This document shows positions 15,582 to 23,562 of a stretch of DNA of 30,088 nt, in pieces (position 1 is the stretch's first letter; every line of letters starts with the position of its first letter). The stretch lies in assembly GCF_009725235.1 (NCBI RefSeq), contig NZ_WJFC01000167.1, positions 1 to 30,088 on the forward strand, in the 5' to 3' direction. Below the pieces are notes generated by a model. It made no database searches. It was not told where the DNA came from and was given only the letters and a program-made list of their open reading frames with translations. The stretch comes from Scytonema sp. UIC 10036 (GTDB taxonomy: Bacteria > Cyanobacteriota > Cyanobacteriia > Cyanobacteriales > Nostocaceae). A program made the position numbers and the translations under genes.

Positions 15582-16259
15582 ATGTCTTTAGAAAGTTCTT
15601 TTCCCTTAAATTTGCCAGCCAATGCTTCTCCCCTACGGGTTCTGATTGTGGAAGATGACCCCATGATGCAACTCGGACTCGAACAATCACTCATGGCGCA
15701 TCCCCAATTAGAAATTGTCGGACAGGCGGAAGATGGTTATTTGGGCGTGCAAGCAGCACTCAAATTAAAACCAGATTTGGTCGTTATGGACATTGGTTTA
15801 CCACGTTTAGATGGAATTGCCGCAACACAGCAAATAAAAGCAGCACTTCCAGAAACTCATGTGGTGATGCTAACTTCTCACAAAACAGACACAGAAATTG
15901 TTGCTGCGTTATCCAGTGGTGCGGATGCATATTGTATCAAAGGAGCAAGTGTGGAACGATTGTTAAGTGCGATCGCAGCTGCTGTTGAGGGTGCGACTTA
16001 CCTCGATCCCCAAATTGCCAGACGAGTTATTGAAAATCTCAAACCACCGACTCCTAGTGGAAATACAGCAAATTTGTCTCAACGCGAGTTAGAAGTGTTG
16101 AAACTGATGGTAGAAGGATATAGCAATCCAGAGATTGCTGAAAAACTCTATCTCAGTCCCAACACTGTTAAAACTCACGTTCGCGGAATTATGAATAAAC
16201 TCTCTGTTGATGACCGCGTACAAGCAGCCGTTGTGGCTTTACGTTCTGGGTTGGTTTAA
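15582..16259 (+). CDS. NarL/FixJ-type response regulator transcription factor
   Basis: This is a 225-residue two-domain regulator. The receiver domain (about 17-135) has the acidic pocket EDD at 24-26, phospho-acceptor Asp70 (VVMDIGLP), Thr98 and Lys120. The LuxR-type HTH (about 160-222) reads LSQRELEVLKLMVEGYSNPEIAEKLYLSPNTVKTHV. A 16-residue N-terminal extension (SSFPLNLPANASP) precedes the receiver. No histidine kinase is adjacent, so it is an orphan here and its signal and targets are unknown. The tandem repeat immediately upstream leaves no Shine-Dalgarno sequence. Confidence 0.92.
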   Translation: MSLESSFPLNLPANASPLRVLIVEDDPMMQLGLEQSLMAHPQLEIVGQAEDGYLGVQAALKLKPDLVVMDIGLPRLDGIAATQQIKAALPETHVVMLTSHKTDTEIVAALSSGADAYCIKGASVERLLSAIAAAVEGATYLDPQIARRVIENLKPPTPSGNTANLSQRELEVLKLMVEGYSNPEIAEKLYLSPNTVKTHVRGIMNKLSVDDRVQAAVVALRSGLV

Positions 16260-16274
16260 CTTTCGGGAACTTCT

Positions 16275-16508
16275 CTAGAAGAGATTGCGACGTACTAAGT
16301 AATAGTTGTCTCGAATCCGCCGTAAATCTTCTGCGACTTGTTGAGATGTACGGTATGTGCCAGTATTGGAGGTTGAACTTGATTCAGCATCAGAATTGGG
16401 TTGAATCCAGTCTTTCCTGCCAGTATTGAGAATTAAAAATAACACGGTGTGCTCCCTGAATTCAGCAAGACTTCCAATGTAAAGCTGACTTAGAAAAATC
16501 TCTTCATC
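16275..16508 (-). pseudogene. C-terminal remnant of an unrecognised gene
   Basis: The minus strand is open for 77 codons from just after a TAG at 16509-16511 to a TAG at 16275-16277. It lacks any ATG or good start. The translation looks protein-like, with FREHTVLFLILNTGRKDW and QQVAEDLRRIRDNYYLVRRN, ending in Phe. It may be the tail of a gene whose 5' part has been deleted; no family is recognised. Confidence 0.4.
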
Positions 16509-16516
16509 CTACTGTC

Positions 16517-16539
16517 TCACCCAAATGGGTGAATTTTTT
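16517..16539 (+). terminator. Possible rho-independent terminator
   Basis: TCACCC (16517-16522) and GGGTGA (16527-16532) form a 6-bp hairpin followed by six T. It lies 257 nt after the response-regulator stop, with an antisense gene remnant in between. Confidence 0.55.
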
Positions 16540-16641
16540 AGAACAGTGACCAGTGACCAGTGCCCTCTGGCTGGTGCTAAAGTAACAATTTCGTCGATGA
16601 TTTTAATATTTATGATACGCTCCTAACTGACTAATTCATCT

Positions 16642-17106
16642 GTGTTAGGGTTTGAGAAAGTGATTCCGGATTTTGACGAAAATGGTAATTTACCACCTGG
16701 CGTGTATTTTTGTGAATGGGAGGAGTTTAAGGAAAGATTTGGAAACAGTTTCAAGAGAGAACGAATGATAAATGGTTTAGAATTAGCAATGAAGCAATTA
16801 AAAGCTGCAGGGTGTAGAAGAATTTACATAAATGGCAGTTTTGTTACCAATGAACCAAGCCCTAATGATTTTGATGCTTGTTATGATAATGACACTGTAG
16901 ATATCGATTATCTTAGAAAGAATGCTCCTAAATTAATTAATAGTTTTGACCGACAAGCACAAAAATCTAAATATAAAGGTGAAATTTTTCGTTCAGATGA
17001 ACCAGTTGGTGATTTAGGTTTAGACTCATTTGAATTTTTCCAACGCGATAGAATGCAAAATAGAAAGGGAATTATTGCTATTGATTTGGTGAGATGGGAA
17101 CCATGA
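16642..17106 (+). CDS. DUF6932-like protein with nucleotidyltransferase-type motif; candidate toxin of a two-gene module
   Basis: The product is 154 residues from GTG 16642, or 148 from GTG 16660, where IPDFDENGNLPPG begins the conserved part; there is no ATG. The segment YINGSFVTNEPSPNDFDACYD carries the GSF...P.DFD pattern of nucleotidyltransferase-fold enzymes, with Asp76 and Asp78 as candidate metal ligands. The C-terminal part (GEIFRSDEPVGDLGLDSFEF and KGIIAIDL) also looks conserved. Its stop overlaps the start of an XRE protein as ATGA, a tight two-gene arrangement reminiscent of NTase-type toxin-antitoxin systems. Toxicity or substrate is inference only. Codon use is AT-rich. Confidence 0.7.
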   Translation: MLGFEKVIPDFDENGNLPPGVYFCEWEEFKERFGNSFKRERMINGLELAMKQLKAAGCRRIYINGSFVTNEPSPNDFDACYDNDTVDIDYLRKNAPKLINSFDRQAQKSKYKGEIFRSDEPVGDLGLDSFEFFQRDRMQNRKGIIAIDLVRWEP

Positions 17107-17630
17107 TTAAAAATGAAAAGCAATATGAGTATAGCAAAGAGTGTGCTAAAAGATTTGAATATTCCATAACTGTAGTTGAACAAGACGAAGCATGGAAGAA
17201 AAGAGACCCCGAACGCTGGCAGCTTGACATTGATGCCAAAAAGTCTCATCTAATAGTTTTACAACAAGAAATCGCTGAATATGAAAAGCTGTCTAATTGC
17301 GATCGAAGCCAACCAATTAAAATTCAAGTTGAAAATTTTAACAAACTGTCAGATGTATTAATAAAAGCGCGTATAGCAGCAAAAATGAGCCAGAAAGAAC
17401 TGGCTGATATTTTAGGGTTTGAAGAACAACGAATAAAAGAGTGTGAAGATAAAGATTATCAATGCGCTAGTTTTTGCGAAATCCTTGAAGTGAGTGCAGC
17501 CTTAGGTGTGGAGTTTGACAACGCATTTATTCAGGTGGATTTTGAGGAAATAGAAGAAGGAAAAAAAAGTGCCCAAAAATGGCATAAATGGCGAGAATTA
17601 AGGATGAATCTAAAATCTCAAGCTTCCTAA
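17103..17630 (+). CDS. XRE-family HTH protein; candidate antitoxin/regulator of the upstream NTase-fold protein
   Basis: This 175-residue protein starts at ATG 17103, overlapping the upstream stop by 4 nt. Residues 1-75 are charged and helical (EYSKECAKRFEYS, then HLIVLQQEIAEYEKL), probably a dimerisation or partner-binding region. Residues 82-138 are an XRE-type HTH (LIKARIAAKMSQKELADILG, then EILEVSAALGV). A polar tail of about 35 residues follows. The tight coupling with the DUF6932-like gene suggests that it regulates the operon and perhaps neutralises its partner. A plain transcription regulator without antitoxin role is the alternative. The gap 17631-17835 contains a palindrome ATTCTTTAAAGAAT (17760-17773) but no gene. 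Confidence 0.75.
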   Translation: MIKNEKQYEYSKECAKRFEYSITVVEQDEAWKKRDPERWQLDIDAKKSHLIVLQQEIAEYEKLSNCDRSQPIKIQVENFNKLSDVLIKARIAAKMSQKELADILGFEEQRIKECEDKDYQCASFCEILEVSAALGVEFDNAFIQVDFEEIEEGKKSAQKWHKWRELRMNLKSQAS

Positions 17631-17835
17631 TTTTTCCTGTAAAATGAACTTACAAACAAGCTCGAATGTACCCTCTGTGCGGACATTAACACATTGAGGC
17701 CCTTCAAACCTATTTCCGTAGATTCTCTACAATTTTCACCCGTGCGCTCGCCGCCGAAAATTCTTTAAAGAATATGGGGAAAAGTAAGGACACTGTTGGC
17801 AAATTCGGAAACGCCTATGTGAGGTTAATCAGTTG

Positions 17836-18537
17836 TTAAAAAAATAACTCCTTCAGTTTTTGTTGGTTTGCCTGAAGTTCTTTGGGGCTTCCTTCAAACG
17901 AAACTTTCCCCAGTTTTAAGGAATAAACGCGATCGCAAATTTCTAGCACTTCCCGCACTCTTTGTTCTACAACTAAAATAGTGGTGCCGAAACTTTGATT
18001 GATTTCAACGAGCTTTTCAAATAGCATACTCAATATTGTCGGTGCTAATCCCAAAGATGGCTCATCTAACATTAACAATAGTGGATTGGGCATGAGAGCA
18101 CGAGCTAGTGCTAACATTTGCTGTTGACCGCCACTGAGTTTCCCTGCTTTGTGGTAAAATTTTTCTTCTAATAATGGAAAAATATCTAAAACAGTTTTAG
18201 TGCGTTGTTTGAACCTCGCAGGGGACAAATTGTGTCCGCCGATGCTCAAATTTTCTAAGACAGTGAGTTCATTAAAGACTCGGTTTCCTTGTGGAGCAAA
18301 TGCAAGTCTACAAGCTGTCATTTGAGATGGGTGTAAACCATTGAGTCGCTTGTTGTTGAAAACAACTTCTCCGTTCCAAATAGGAGTTAAACCATAGATA
18401 GCTTTTAGTGTTGTGGACTTACCAGATCCGTTGGGTCCGATAATAGCAACAATTTCACCTAATTCTACGCTAATGGATACACCAAAAAGAATTTGCTTTT
18501 TGCCATAACCTGTTTCTAAGTTCTTGAGAGTTAACAT
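17836..18537 (-). CDS. livF: Branched-chain/neutral amino acid ABC transporter ATPase LivF
   Basis: From ATG 18537 (MLTLKNLETGYGKK) the protein has 233 residues. An in-frame ATG at 18558 lies in the short tandem repeat and is unlikely to be the native start. Walker A is GPNGSGKST, the signature LSGGQQQ and Walker B LLLMLDEPS. The AFAPQGNRVFNELTVLENL segment is typical of LivF. It is the last gene of a five-gene operon and pairs with LivG to drive uptake through LivH/LivM. UrtE of urea transporters is close in sequence, but the operon content fits amino acids better. Confidence 0.9.
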   Translation of the reverse strand: MLTLKNLETGYGKKQILFGVSISVELGEIVAIIGPNGSGKSTTLKAIYGLTPIWNGEVVFNNKRLNGLHPSQMTACRLAFAPQGNRVFNELTVLENLSIGGHNLSPARFKQRTKTVLDIFPLLEEKFYHKAGKLSGGQQQMLALARALMPNPLLLMLDEPSLGLAPTILSMLFEKLVEINQSFGTTILVVEQRVREVLEICDRVYSLKLGKVSFEGSPKELQANQQKLKELFF

Positions 18538-18545
18538 AATTTTTT

Positions 18546-18585
18546 TGTCATTTGTCATTTGTCATTTGTCATTTGTCATTTGTCT
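18546..18585. repeat. AAATGAC heptamer array inside the liv operon
   Basis: Five TTTGTCA units on the plus strand (AAATGAC on the transcribed strand) lie between livG and livF. Because the unit is 7 nt and contains ATG, start codons occur in all three frames just upstream of livF. Confidence 0.85.
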
Positions 18586-18591
18586 AGCTAC

Positions 18592-19359
18592 TTAACGTAG
18601 GTAAGCTTCAATAACTTTAGAATTGTTATAAACTTGCTCTGGTGTACCTTGCACGATGAGAGAGCCAGCATCTAAAAAGAAGACGCGATCGCATACCTCT
18701 CTTACCACTTCTGGATTGTGCTCGATTAAAACAGCAGATTTATTTTGCAGTGGTAAGTTTTTAAGAATCTGAATAATTTGCTCGATCGCTAAAGGAGAGA
18801 CTCCAGCTACTGGTTCATCTAGTAGCAGCAAATCTGCACCTGTTGCCAAGCAGCAAACAATACTTAAAAGCTTTTGCTGACCGTAAGAAAGGTCTTCAGC
18901 TAAAGTGTTGATTTTGTCTGCTAATCCTACATTTTCCAGTAATCTCAGGGCAGTTCGGGTGTTTCTAATTTCTAGATTTTCTGATTTTTTCCAGTTGAGA
19001 AACAAGTTTGTTAATTGTTCACCTGGAGGATTTTTAAAAGAAAGCAAGACATTTTCCAGTACAGTTAAACGCCGAATTAACCTCAAGTCTTGAAATGTTC
19101 TGGTAATTCCGATTTTTGCAATTTCATGAGGAGAGAGTTGTTGTAAATTGCGCTCGCGGAAAATCACTTTCCCACTATCAGCACGCAGCAGATTAGTCAT
19201 GACATTGAAAAGTGTGGTTTTGCCCGAGCCATTTAAACCTAGCAAGCCAACAATTTCCCCTGACTGAATACAACAGGAAATCTCCTTCAGAACTTTTAAC
19301 CCATCAAAGCTCTTTGATACTTTTTCTAAAACTAAAAAATTTGATTTTACGTTTGTCAT
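18592..19359 (-). CDS. livG: Branched-chain/neutral amino acid ABC transporter ATPase LivG
   Basis: This 255-residue ATPase starts at ATG 19359 behind AAGGGA. Walker A is GLNGSGKTT, the signature LSYGQQK and Walker B LLLLDEPVAGV. The helical insert after TRTFQDLRLIRRLTVLENVLLSF is diagnostic of LivG rather than LivF. The start overlaps the 3' end of livM by 56 nt, so translation is probably coupled. The product works as a heterodimer with LivF at the cytoplasmic face of the LivHM channel. Confidence 0.9.
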   Translation of the reverse strand: MTNVKSNFLVLEKVSKSFDGLKVLKEISCCIQSGEIVGLLGLNGSGKTTLFNVMTNLLRADSGKVIFRERNLQQLSPHEIAKIGITRTFQDLRLIRRLTVLENVLLSFKNPPGEQLTNLFLNWKKSENLEIRNTRTALRLLENVGLADKINTLAEDLSYGQQKLLSIVCCLATGADLLLLDEPVAGVSPLAIEQIIQILKNLPLQNKSAVLIEHNPEVVREVCDRVFFLDAGSLIVQGTPEQVYNNSKVIEAYLR

Positions 19360-20239
19360 ATCTTTCCCTTGTTTGTAAGAAAAATTCTCCTAACAAACCT
19401 TGTGGTCGCCAAAGCATAAAAGCTATCAAGAGACTTCCATAAAAGATTTGACGAATATTTGCAGCTAAAGTAATTGGTAAGCCCAAAAACCTCAGCAATT
19501 CAGGTAAGGCAATTAAAAAGATTGCACCAACAATTGAACCCCACAAATTACCTGCACCACCTACAATCACAATCGAAATGATAAAAATGGATTCTGTCAC
19601 TGTGAAGCTTGTAGGATCGATAAAGGTAACGTAACTGGCATACAAACAGCCCGCGATTGCTGCCATCATTGCTCCTACTACAAAAATGGTAATTTTGTAG
19701 GCAAAAACATTTTTCCCTAGTAAGAGGGCAAAGATTTCATCTTCACGAATGGCTTTCAGAACTCTCCCAAAGGGTGAATTCACAATCCGGTAAGCTATCC
19801 CTAAAACTGGAATACCAATAGCATATGTAAGGAACAGAAATTCTAAAGGAGTAGAAATTTGCCAGTCCCATAAACTGGGCTGGGGGATTCCCGTTAATCC
19901 CATCGGTCCCCGTGTTAAATCTACCCAATTATTAAAGATATTGAAAAGAATGACTTGAAACCCAAAGGTAGCAATTGTAAAGTAATCACCACGAGTTTGA
20001 AGAGCGGGTATACCTACTATAAGCCCTATGAATCCTGCAAGAATCGTCGCGCTCAGACAATTTATCCAGAAAGGTGTTTCCAAGTTTAAAGCCATGAGTG
20101 CTAGGGTGTAAGCACCAATACCGTAAAATGCTGCATGAGCAATGGAAAGCAATCCCGTATATCCTGCTACAAGATTTAAAGAAACAGCAAGGATAGTATA
20201 AATTCCGATAACTATACCGATATGAATGAGGTATTGCAT
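19304..20239 (-). CDS. livM: Branched-chain/neutral amino acid ABC transporter permease LivM
   Basis: This 311-residue, highly hydrophobic protein shows the LivM pattern: SLNLVAGYTGLLSIAHAAFYGIGAY, GLIVGIPALQTRGDYFTIATFGF, FGRVLKAIREDEIFA (the ATPase-coupling EAA-like loop), GGAGNLWGSIVGAI and LWRPQGLLGE. Eight or more membrane helices are expected. Its start codon shares one base with the livH stop (TAATG), and its end runs 56 nt into livG. The Lys/Arg-rich last 20 residues lie in that overlap. Confidence 0.92.
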   Translation of the reverse strand: MQYLIHIGIVIGIYTILAVSLNLVAGYTGLLSIAHAAFYGIGAYTLALMALNLETPFWINCLSATILAGFIGLIVGIPALQTRGDYFTIATFGFQVILFNIFNNWVDLTRGPMGLTGIPQPSLWDWQISTPLEFLFLTYAIGIPVLGIAYRIVNSPFGRVLKAIREDEIFALLLGKNVFAYKITIFVVGAMMAAIAGCLYASYVTFIDPTSFTVTESIFIISIVIVGGAGNLWGSIVGAIFLIALPELLRFLGLPITLAANIRQIFYGSLLIAFMLWRPQGLLGEFFLQTRERYDKRKIKFFSFRKSIKEL

Positions 20240-21096
20240 TAGCTTTTACCTAAAAAGCCTTGTGGTTTCAGGAGAAGAAAAGCCAACAAGAGGATGAACG
20301 CGATCGTCTCTTGCCATTGAAAGCCAATGAATGCGGCTCCTACATTCTGAGCAGTGCTGAGAAACAAAGCTCCTAGTAGAGCACCAGAAATACTCCCTAC
20401 ACCACCTACGATCGCAGCAACAACACCTGCCATCATAGAATTCATACCCATTGTTGGAGTCACATCAATATCAAAGGAAATTAAAATACCTGCGACTCCT
20501 GCTAAGGCAGAACCAAGAGCAAAGGTGACTCCAATTATGCGATCGCTCTTAATTCCAGCAATTTCAGCCAATTGGGGATCGTTGGCAACAGCCCGAATTG
20601 CCTGTCCTGTTCTCGTTTTTTTCAAAAAAAGCGCAACAGCAATGACAAGTAGGAGACTGACGCAAACAATTGAAATTTGAACAGACGTGATTCGAGCATC
20701 AAGAAAACTTATTCCTTCTTTAATGATACCAGATCGAATTGTTCTAGTGGTGTCACCAAATATTATAGAAATAACATTCTGCAAAACAGTATACGTGCCG
20801 AGAGAAGCAAGTAAAAGAATCAAAGAAGTTGCTCCTTGCTTCCTTAATTGCCGATAAATGAAAAAATCTATGAGACACCCAAGCAATGCACTTAGTATTG
20901 CAGCAATAATGGCTGATATAATCAGGGGAAAATGCAACCACTCCTTAAACAAAAAAATGAAATACGCCCCAGAAGTTAGAATAATACCGTAGGCAAAATC
21001 GAAAAAGTGTGTTGTTTGATAGATAAGTGCAAATCCGAGAGCTATTAAGGTTGTCACTCCCGTTGCAATTATTATATTAACTATAATTTGAGCCAT
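20239..21096 (-). CDS. livH: Branched-chain/neutral amino acid ABC transporter permease LivH
   Basis: This 285-residue permease reads ALGFALIYQTTHFFDFAYG near the N-terminus, TGQAIRAVANDPQLAEIAGI in the coupling loop, VGGVGSISGALLGALFLS, and LLLKPQGFLGKS at the end, all LivH hallmarks. Eight membrane helices are expected. It starts 2 nt after the stop of the binding-protein gene and overlaps livM by one base, so the genes form one operon. Confidence 0.92.
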   Translation of the reverse strand: MAQIIVNIIIATGVTTLIALGFALIYQTTHFFDFAYGIILTSGAYFIFLFKEWLHFPLIISAIIAAILSALLGCLIDFFIYRQLRKQGATSLILLLASLGTYTVLQNVISIIFGDTTRTIRSGIIKEGISFLDARITSVQISIVCVSLLLVIAVALFLKKTRTGQAIRAVANDPQLAEIAGIKSDRIIGVTFALGSALAGVAGILISFDIDVTPTMGMNSMMAGVVAAIVGGVGSISGALLGALFLSTAQNVGAAFIGFQWQETIAFILLLAFLLLKPQGFLGKS

Positions 21097-21098
21097 GA

Positions 21099-22250
21099 TT
21101 AATTCCCTATAGCTACAAACTTACTTTTTTGAATCGTTTTAAAAACTACAGGTTTAACAACATCTCCATTTTTATCAAATACAATCTTTCCCGTGACGCC
21201 TTCATAGCTTTTCATCGTATCAAAGTATTTCTTAATACTTGTTCCGGTGACTTGAGCATCGCTGCTGTTCGCAGCTTGATAAGCCATCATAAAAGCATCA
21301 TAGGAATGTCCCTCTACCCAACCAGGCTTGTATTTATACTTTTTCTCAAAAGAATTGACAAAATTGTCAACTTTAGAGTTTTTGATAACCGTGGGGTCGA
21401 ATCCAGTCGCCAAAGGATAAATCATTCCCTCGGCTGCGTTCCCAGCTAATTTAATAAACTCATCATCTTCAATAGCTGTTGTCCCTAAGAATTGAGATTG
21501 AATTGCTAACTCACGAGACTGCTTTAAAATACGAGCAGTATCAGCGAAGTAGCCAGCTACATAAATAACATCGGGTTTGAGATTAGCTATTTTAGATAAT
21601 ACAGGGCGGAAGTCAGTTGCTTTGTCAAGGTAACCTTCCTTCAAAACAACTTTACCACCTTTTTGTTCAAAGGTTTTCTGAAAAATGTTTGCAATCGCCA
21701 ATCCATAGTCATTATTTAGGTGGAGAATGGCAACATTTTTAAAACCTTTTTGAGCAGCCCGTTCAGCAATTTTAGTTCCTTCAACGAGATCGCTTGGCCA
21801 TATTCTATAGATATATTCGCCTGCATTTGTGATTGCAGGAGCAGAAGAAGTAGGAGCAAGAACAACGACTTGGTTTTTTTCTGCTATCGGTGCGATCGCA
21901 AGGGTTACAGCACTAACAATATCGCCCACAATCACTGGAACTTTGTCCACATCAATCAGTTTTTGCGTTGCTGTCACCCCAGTTTTGGGTTCCGCCCGCG
22001 AGTCCTCAAAAATTGCCGTAGCTTTCTTCACCTCTTTGGCGTTAATTTCTTCCACCGCCAGTTCAATTGCCTTTTTCCCTTTTTCACCATAGGATGCAGC
22101 ATCGCCAGTTAATGGAAATAACACTCCTATCTTGATTTCTGGAGGTTGATAAGAGGAAGATTGATTGTTAATAGAAGTGCAAGATGTTACCGTAACCAGA
22201 AGAACACTCGAACTAAAAAGGATTGTTCGTATCAAAAGACGACGTTTCAT
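21099..22250 (-). CDS. livK: Amino acid ABC transporter substrate-binding lipoprotein (LivK/NatB-like)
   Basis: This 383-residue protein has a lipoprotein signal: basic MKRR, a hydrophobic stretch and the lipobox VTSC with Cys24. The mature part is a type I periplasmic-binding fold (Peripla_BP_6) with KIGVLFPLTGDAASYGEKGKKAIELAVEEIN and later PVIVGDIVSAVTLAIAPIAE, NAGEYIYRIWPSD and YDAFMMAYQA. It captures branched-chain or neutral amino acids outside the inner membrane for LivHMGF. The gene is first in the operon. Ligand identity cannot be read from the sequence. Upstream, 22251-22760 holds dispersed repeats and any promoter. Confidence 0.9.
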   Translation of the reverse strand: MKRRLLIRTILFSSSVLLVTVTSCTSINNQSSSYQPPEIKIGVLFPLTGDAASYGEKGKKAIELAVEEINAKEVKKATAIFEDSRAEPKTGVTATQKLIDVDKVPVIVGDIVSAVTLAIAPIAEKNQVVVLAPTSSAPAITNAGEYIYRIWPSDLVEGTKIAERAAQKGFKNVAILHLNNDYGLAIANIFQKTFEQKGGKVVLKEGYLDKATDFRPVLSKIANLKPDVIYVAGYFADTARILKQSRELAIQSQFLGTTAIEDDEFIKLAGNAAEGMIYPLATGFDPTVIKNSKVDNFVNSFEKKYKYKPGWVEGHSYDAFMMAYQAANSSDAQVTGTSIKKYFDTMKSYEGVTGKIVFDKNGDVVKPVVFKTIQKSKFVAIGN

Positions 22251-22764
22251 AGTACTGTCCTAAAAATAGGGAGTAGCAAGGTGGTTCGATAGGGAGCATC
22301 CCAATTTGGAAAAAACGCACCTACGATTGGAAATCGTGGCTATACAAACTAAGTTCGCAAGGCAAGGACTAGTTCTTAGCTTGCGGAGGCACATGAAAAG
22401 CAAACGACAGTTTAAGACCTTTAAGATTATTCTTCCTTTGTATAAAATAACTCTGCCACAAAAATAGGAAGTAGGGAAGAGAAATTTTCATACTGGGCTG
22501 TGAGAAATTCAGGTTAGAGACCTTTAAATACAAAATGTCCCAAAATTTATTGTGGTGCGGGCGTCCCAGCTACTCATAGAGAGGGCTGGCAATACTTGTC
22601 GGTTAAGCCTAAAAATGCGAAAACACGTAGGTTGGGTTGAGGAACGAAACCCAACATTGACAGACATTTGTTGGGTTTCCCCACTAAAATGCTTATCCGA
22701 GCAGTATTGAACGGACAGGGACGTCGGCATCACAATATGGGATAATTTACATCTTGCAGTTCCC
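22251..22764. other. Intergenic region with decayed dispersed repeats, no gene
   Basis: Fragments of typical cyanobacterial repeats are visible: a GGGAGCATCCC palindrome (about 22292-22302), a CCTACGATTGGAAATCGTGG stretch (22321-22340) and a GTAGGTTGGGTT element with its internal inverted repeat (22627-22678). Short ORFs here are made of these repeats. The promoter of the liv operon should lie close to 22251, but I see no clear motif. Confidence 0.6.
22627..22678. repeat. GTAGGTTGGG-type repeat, related to the MITE at 12157
   Basis: GTAGGTTGGG (22627-22636) is followed by AAACCCAACA (22647-22656) and its inverse TGTTGGGTTT (22669-22678). This matches the left part of the element in tnpB; the matching right terminal repeat is not seen. 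Confidence 0.6.
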
Positions 22765-23562
22765 TTAGCTAACTTGAAGTAGTTCTAGAGCATTGGTAAT
22801 ACTTGAATTACCGTAAACAAATCCTCTACTTCCTCGAAAGCGCCCGTCAGGTTCAATTGTGAAAATATTTTGCTGCCAATTCTGTTCGTCAGTACTCTCT
22901 ATCACAGGAACATAGCTGAAGCGATCGCATACGACATTGACATTTGCTTGTTTTAATTCAATAAGAGATTTTTCTAAACGTTTTTGACATAAAGAAGAGA
23001 TTTTAGTTGTGCTAGCTCGACCTTTGCTAACTAAAGGGCGAACAATTAAACTTGCGCCAATAGACTTCGCAAAATTCCCAATAGCTATTAATTCGCTAAC
23101 ATTTTCATCATCTACAACGCAGCTAATTTCTACAGAAACATTGAGTTCTCTCAAAGCAGCGATCGCATCCATCGCTTGTTGCCATGCTCCTTCACAACCG
23201 CGACGATAATCATGTATTTTTGGATGCATTGAATCCAAACTGATTTGTGCGACTTTCAAGTTAATTAGTACATCTGCATGGGTTTTAGCTAAGCTATCAA
23301 TCTGGAAACCGTTGCTGAGAATGCTGGTATCTAATCCAATGTTTTGAGCGTAGCAGAGTAAATCAATGGTTTTTGACCACATGAATGGTTCACCACCTGT
23401 AATGTGAACGCTTTTTAAGCCAGATTCATGCATCATTCCCAAGATGGTTTGCCAGCTTTCAAAAGAGATTATACCTGTTTTTTCAGAGATGCCTGAATTA
23501 TTAAAACAATAAAAGCACTTCTGATTGCATTTCCGCGATATTTCCAGATTCAAATGAGACAC
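22765..23562 (-). CDS. Radical SAM protein without SPASM domain, substrate unknown
   Basis: From GTG 23562, preceded by AAGAGG at 7-8 nt, the product is 265 residues beginning VSHLNLEISRKC. GTG codons at 23601 and 23598 would add 13 or 12 residues. The CxxxCxxC motif is CNQKCFYC, followed by HITGGEPF and the SLDSMHPKIHDYRRG segment, so the radical SAM barrel is intact. The C-terminal region ends FTIEPDGRFRGSRGFVYGNS, the place where SPASM proteins carry cluster cysteines, but none are present. The enzyme might modify a peptide or nucleotide or act in cofactor synthesis. The 5' leader is unusual, with tandem repeats and a short ORF. No partner gene is recognised. Confidence 0.85.
   Translation of the reverse strand: MSHLNLEISRKCNQKCFYCFNNSGISEKTGIISFESWQTILGMMHESGLKSVHITGGEPFMWSKTIDLLCYAQNIGLDTSILSNGFQIDSLAKTHADVLINLKVAQISLDSMHPKIHDYRRGCEGAWQQAMDAIAALRELNVSVEISCVVDDENVSELIAIGNFAKSIGASLIVRPLVSKGRASTTKISSLCQKRLEKSLIELKQANVNVVCDRFSYVPVIESTDEQNWQQNIFTIEPDGRFRGSRGFVYGNSSITNALELLQVS

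Noticed and set aside
17700..17835. Possible small RNA or promoter between the XRE gene and livF
   Set aside because: Only a short palindrome at 17760-17773 is visible, which is not enough to support a feature.
17836..22250. ABC operon as a urea (UrtABCDE) transporter
   Set aside because: Gene order is the same, but the binding protein reads as LivK/NatB-type and no urease gene is near. The substrate is still not proven.
22524..22733. 69-codon minus-strand ORF downstream of the radical SAM gene
   Set aside because: It is composed of the GTAGGTTGGG repeat and flanking repeat fragments.
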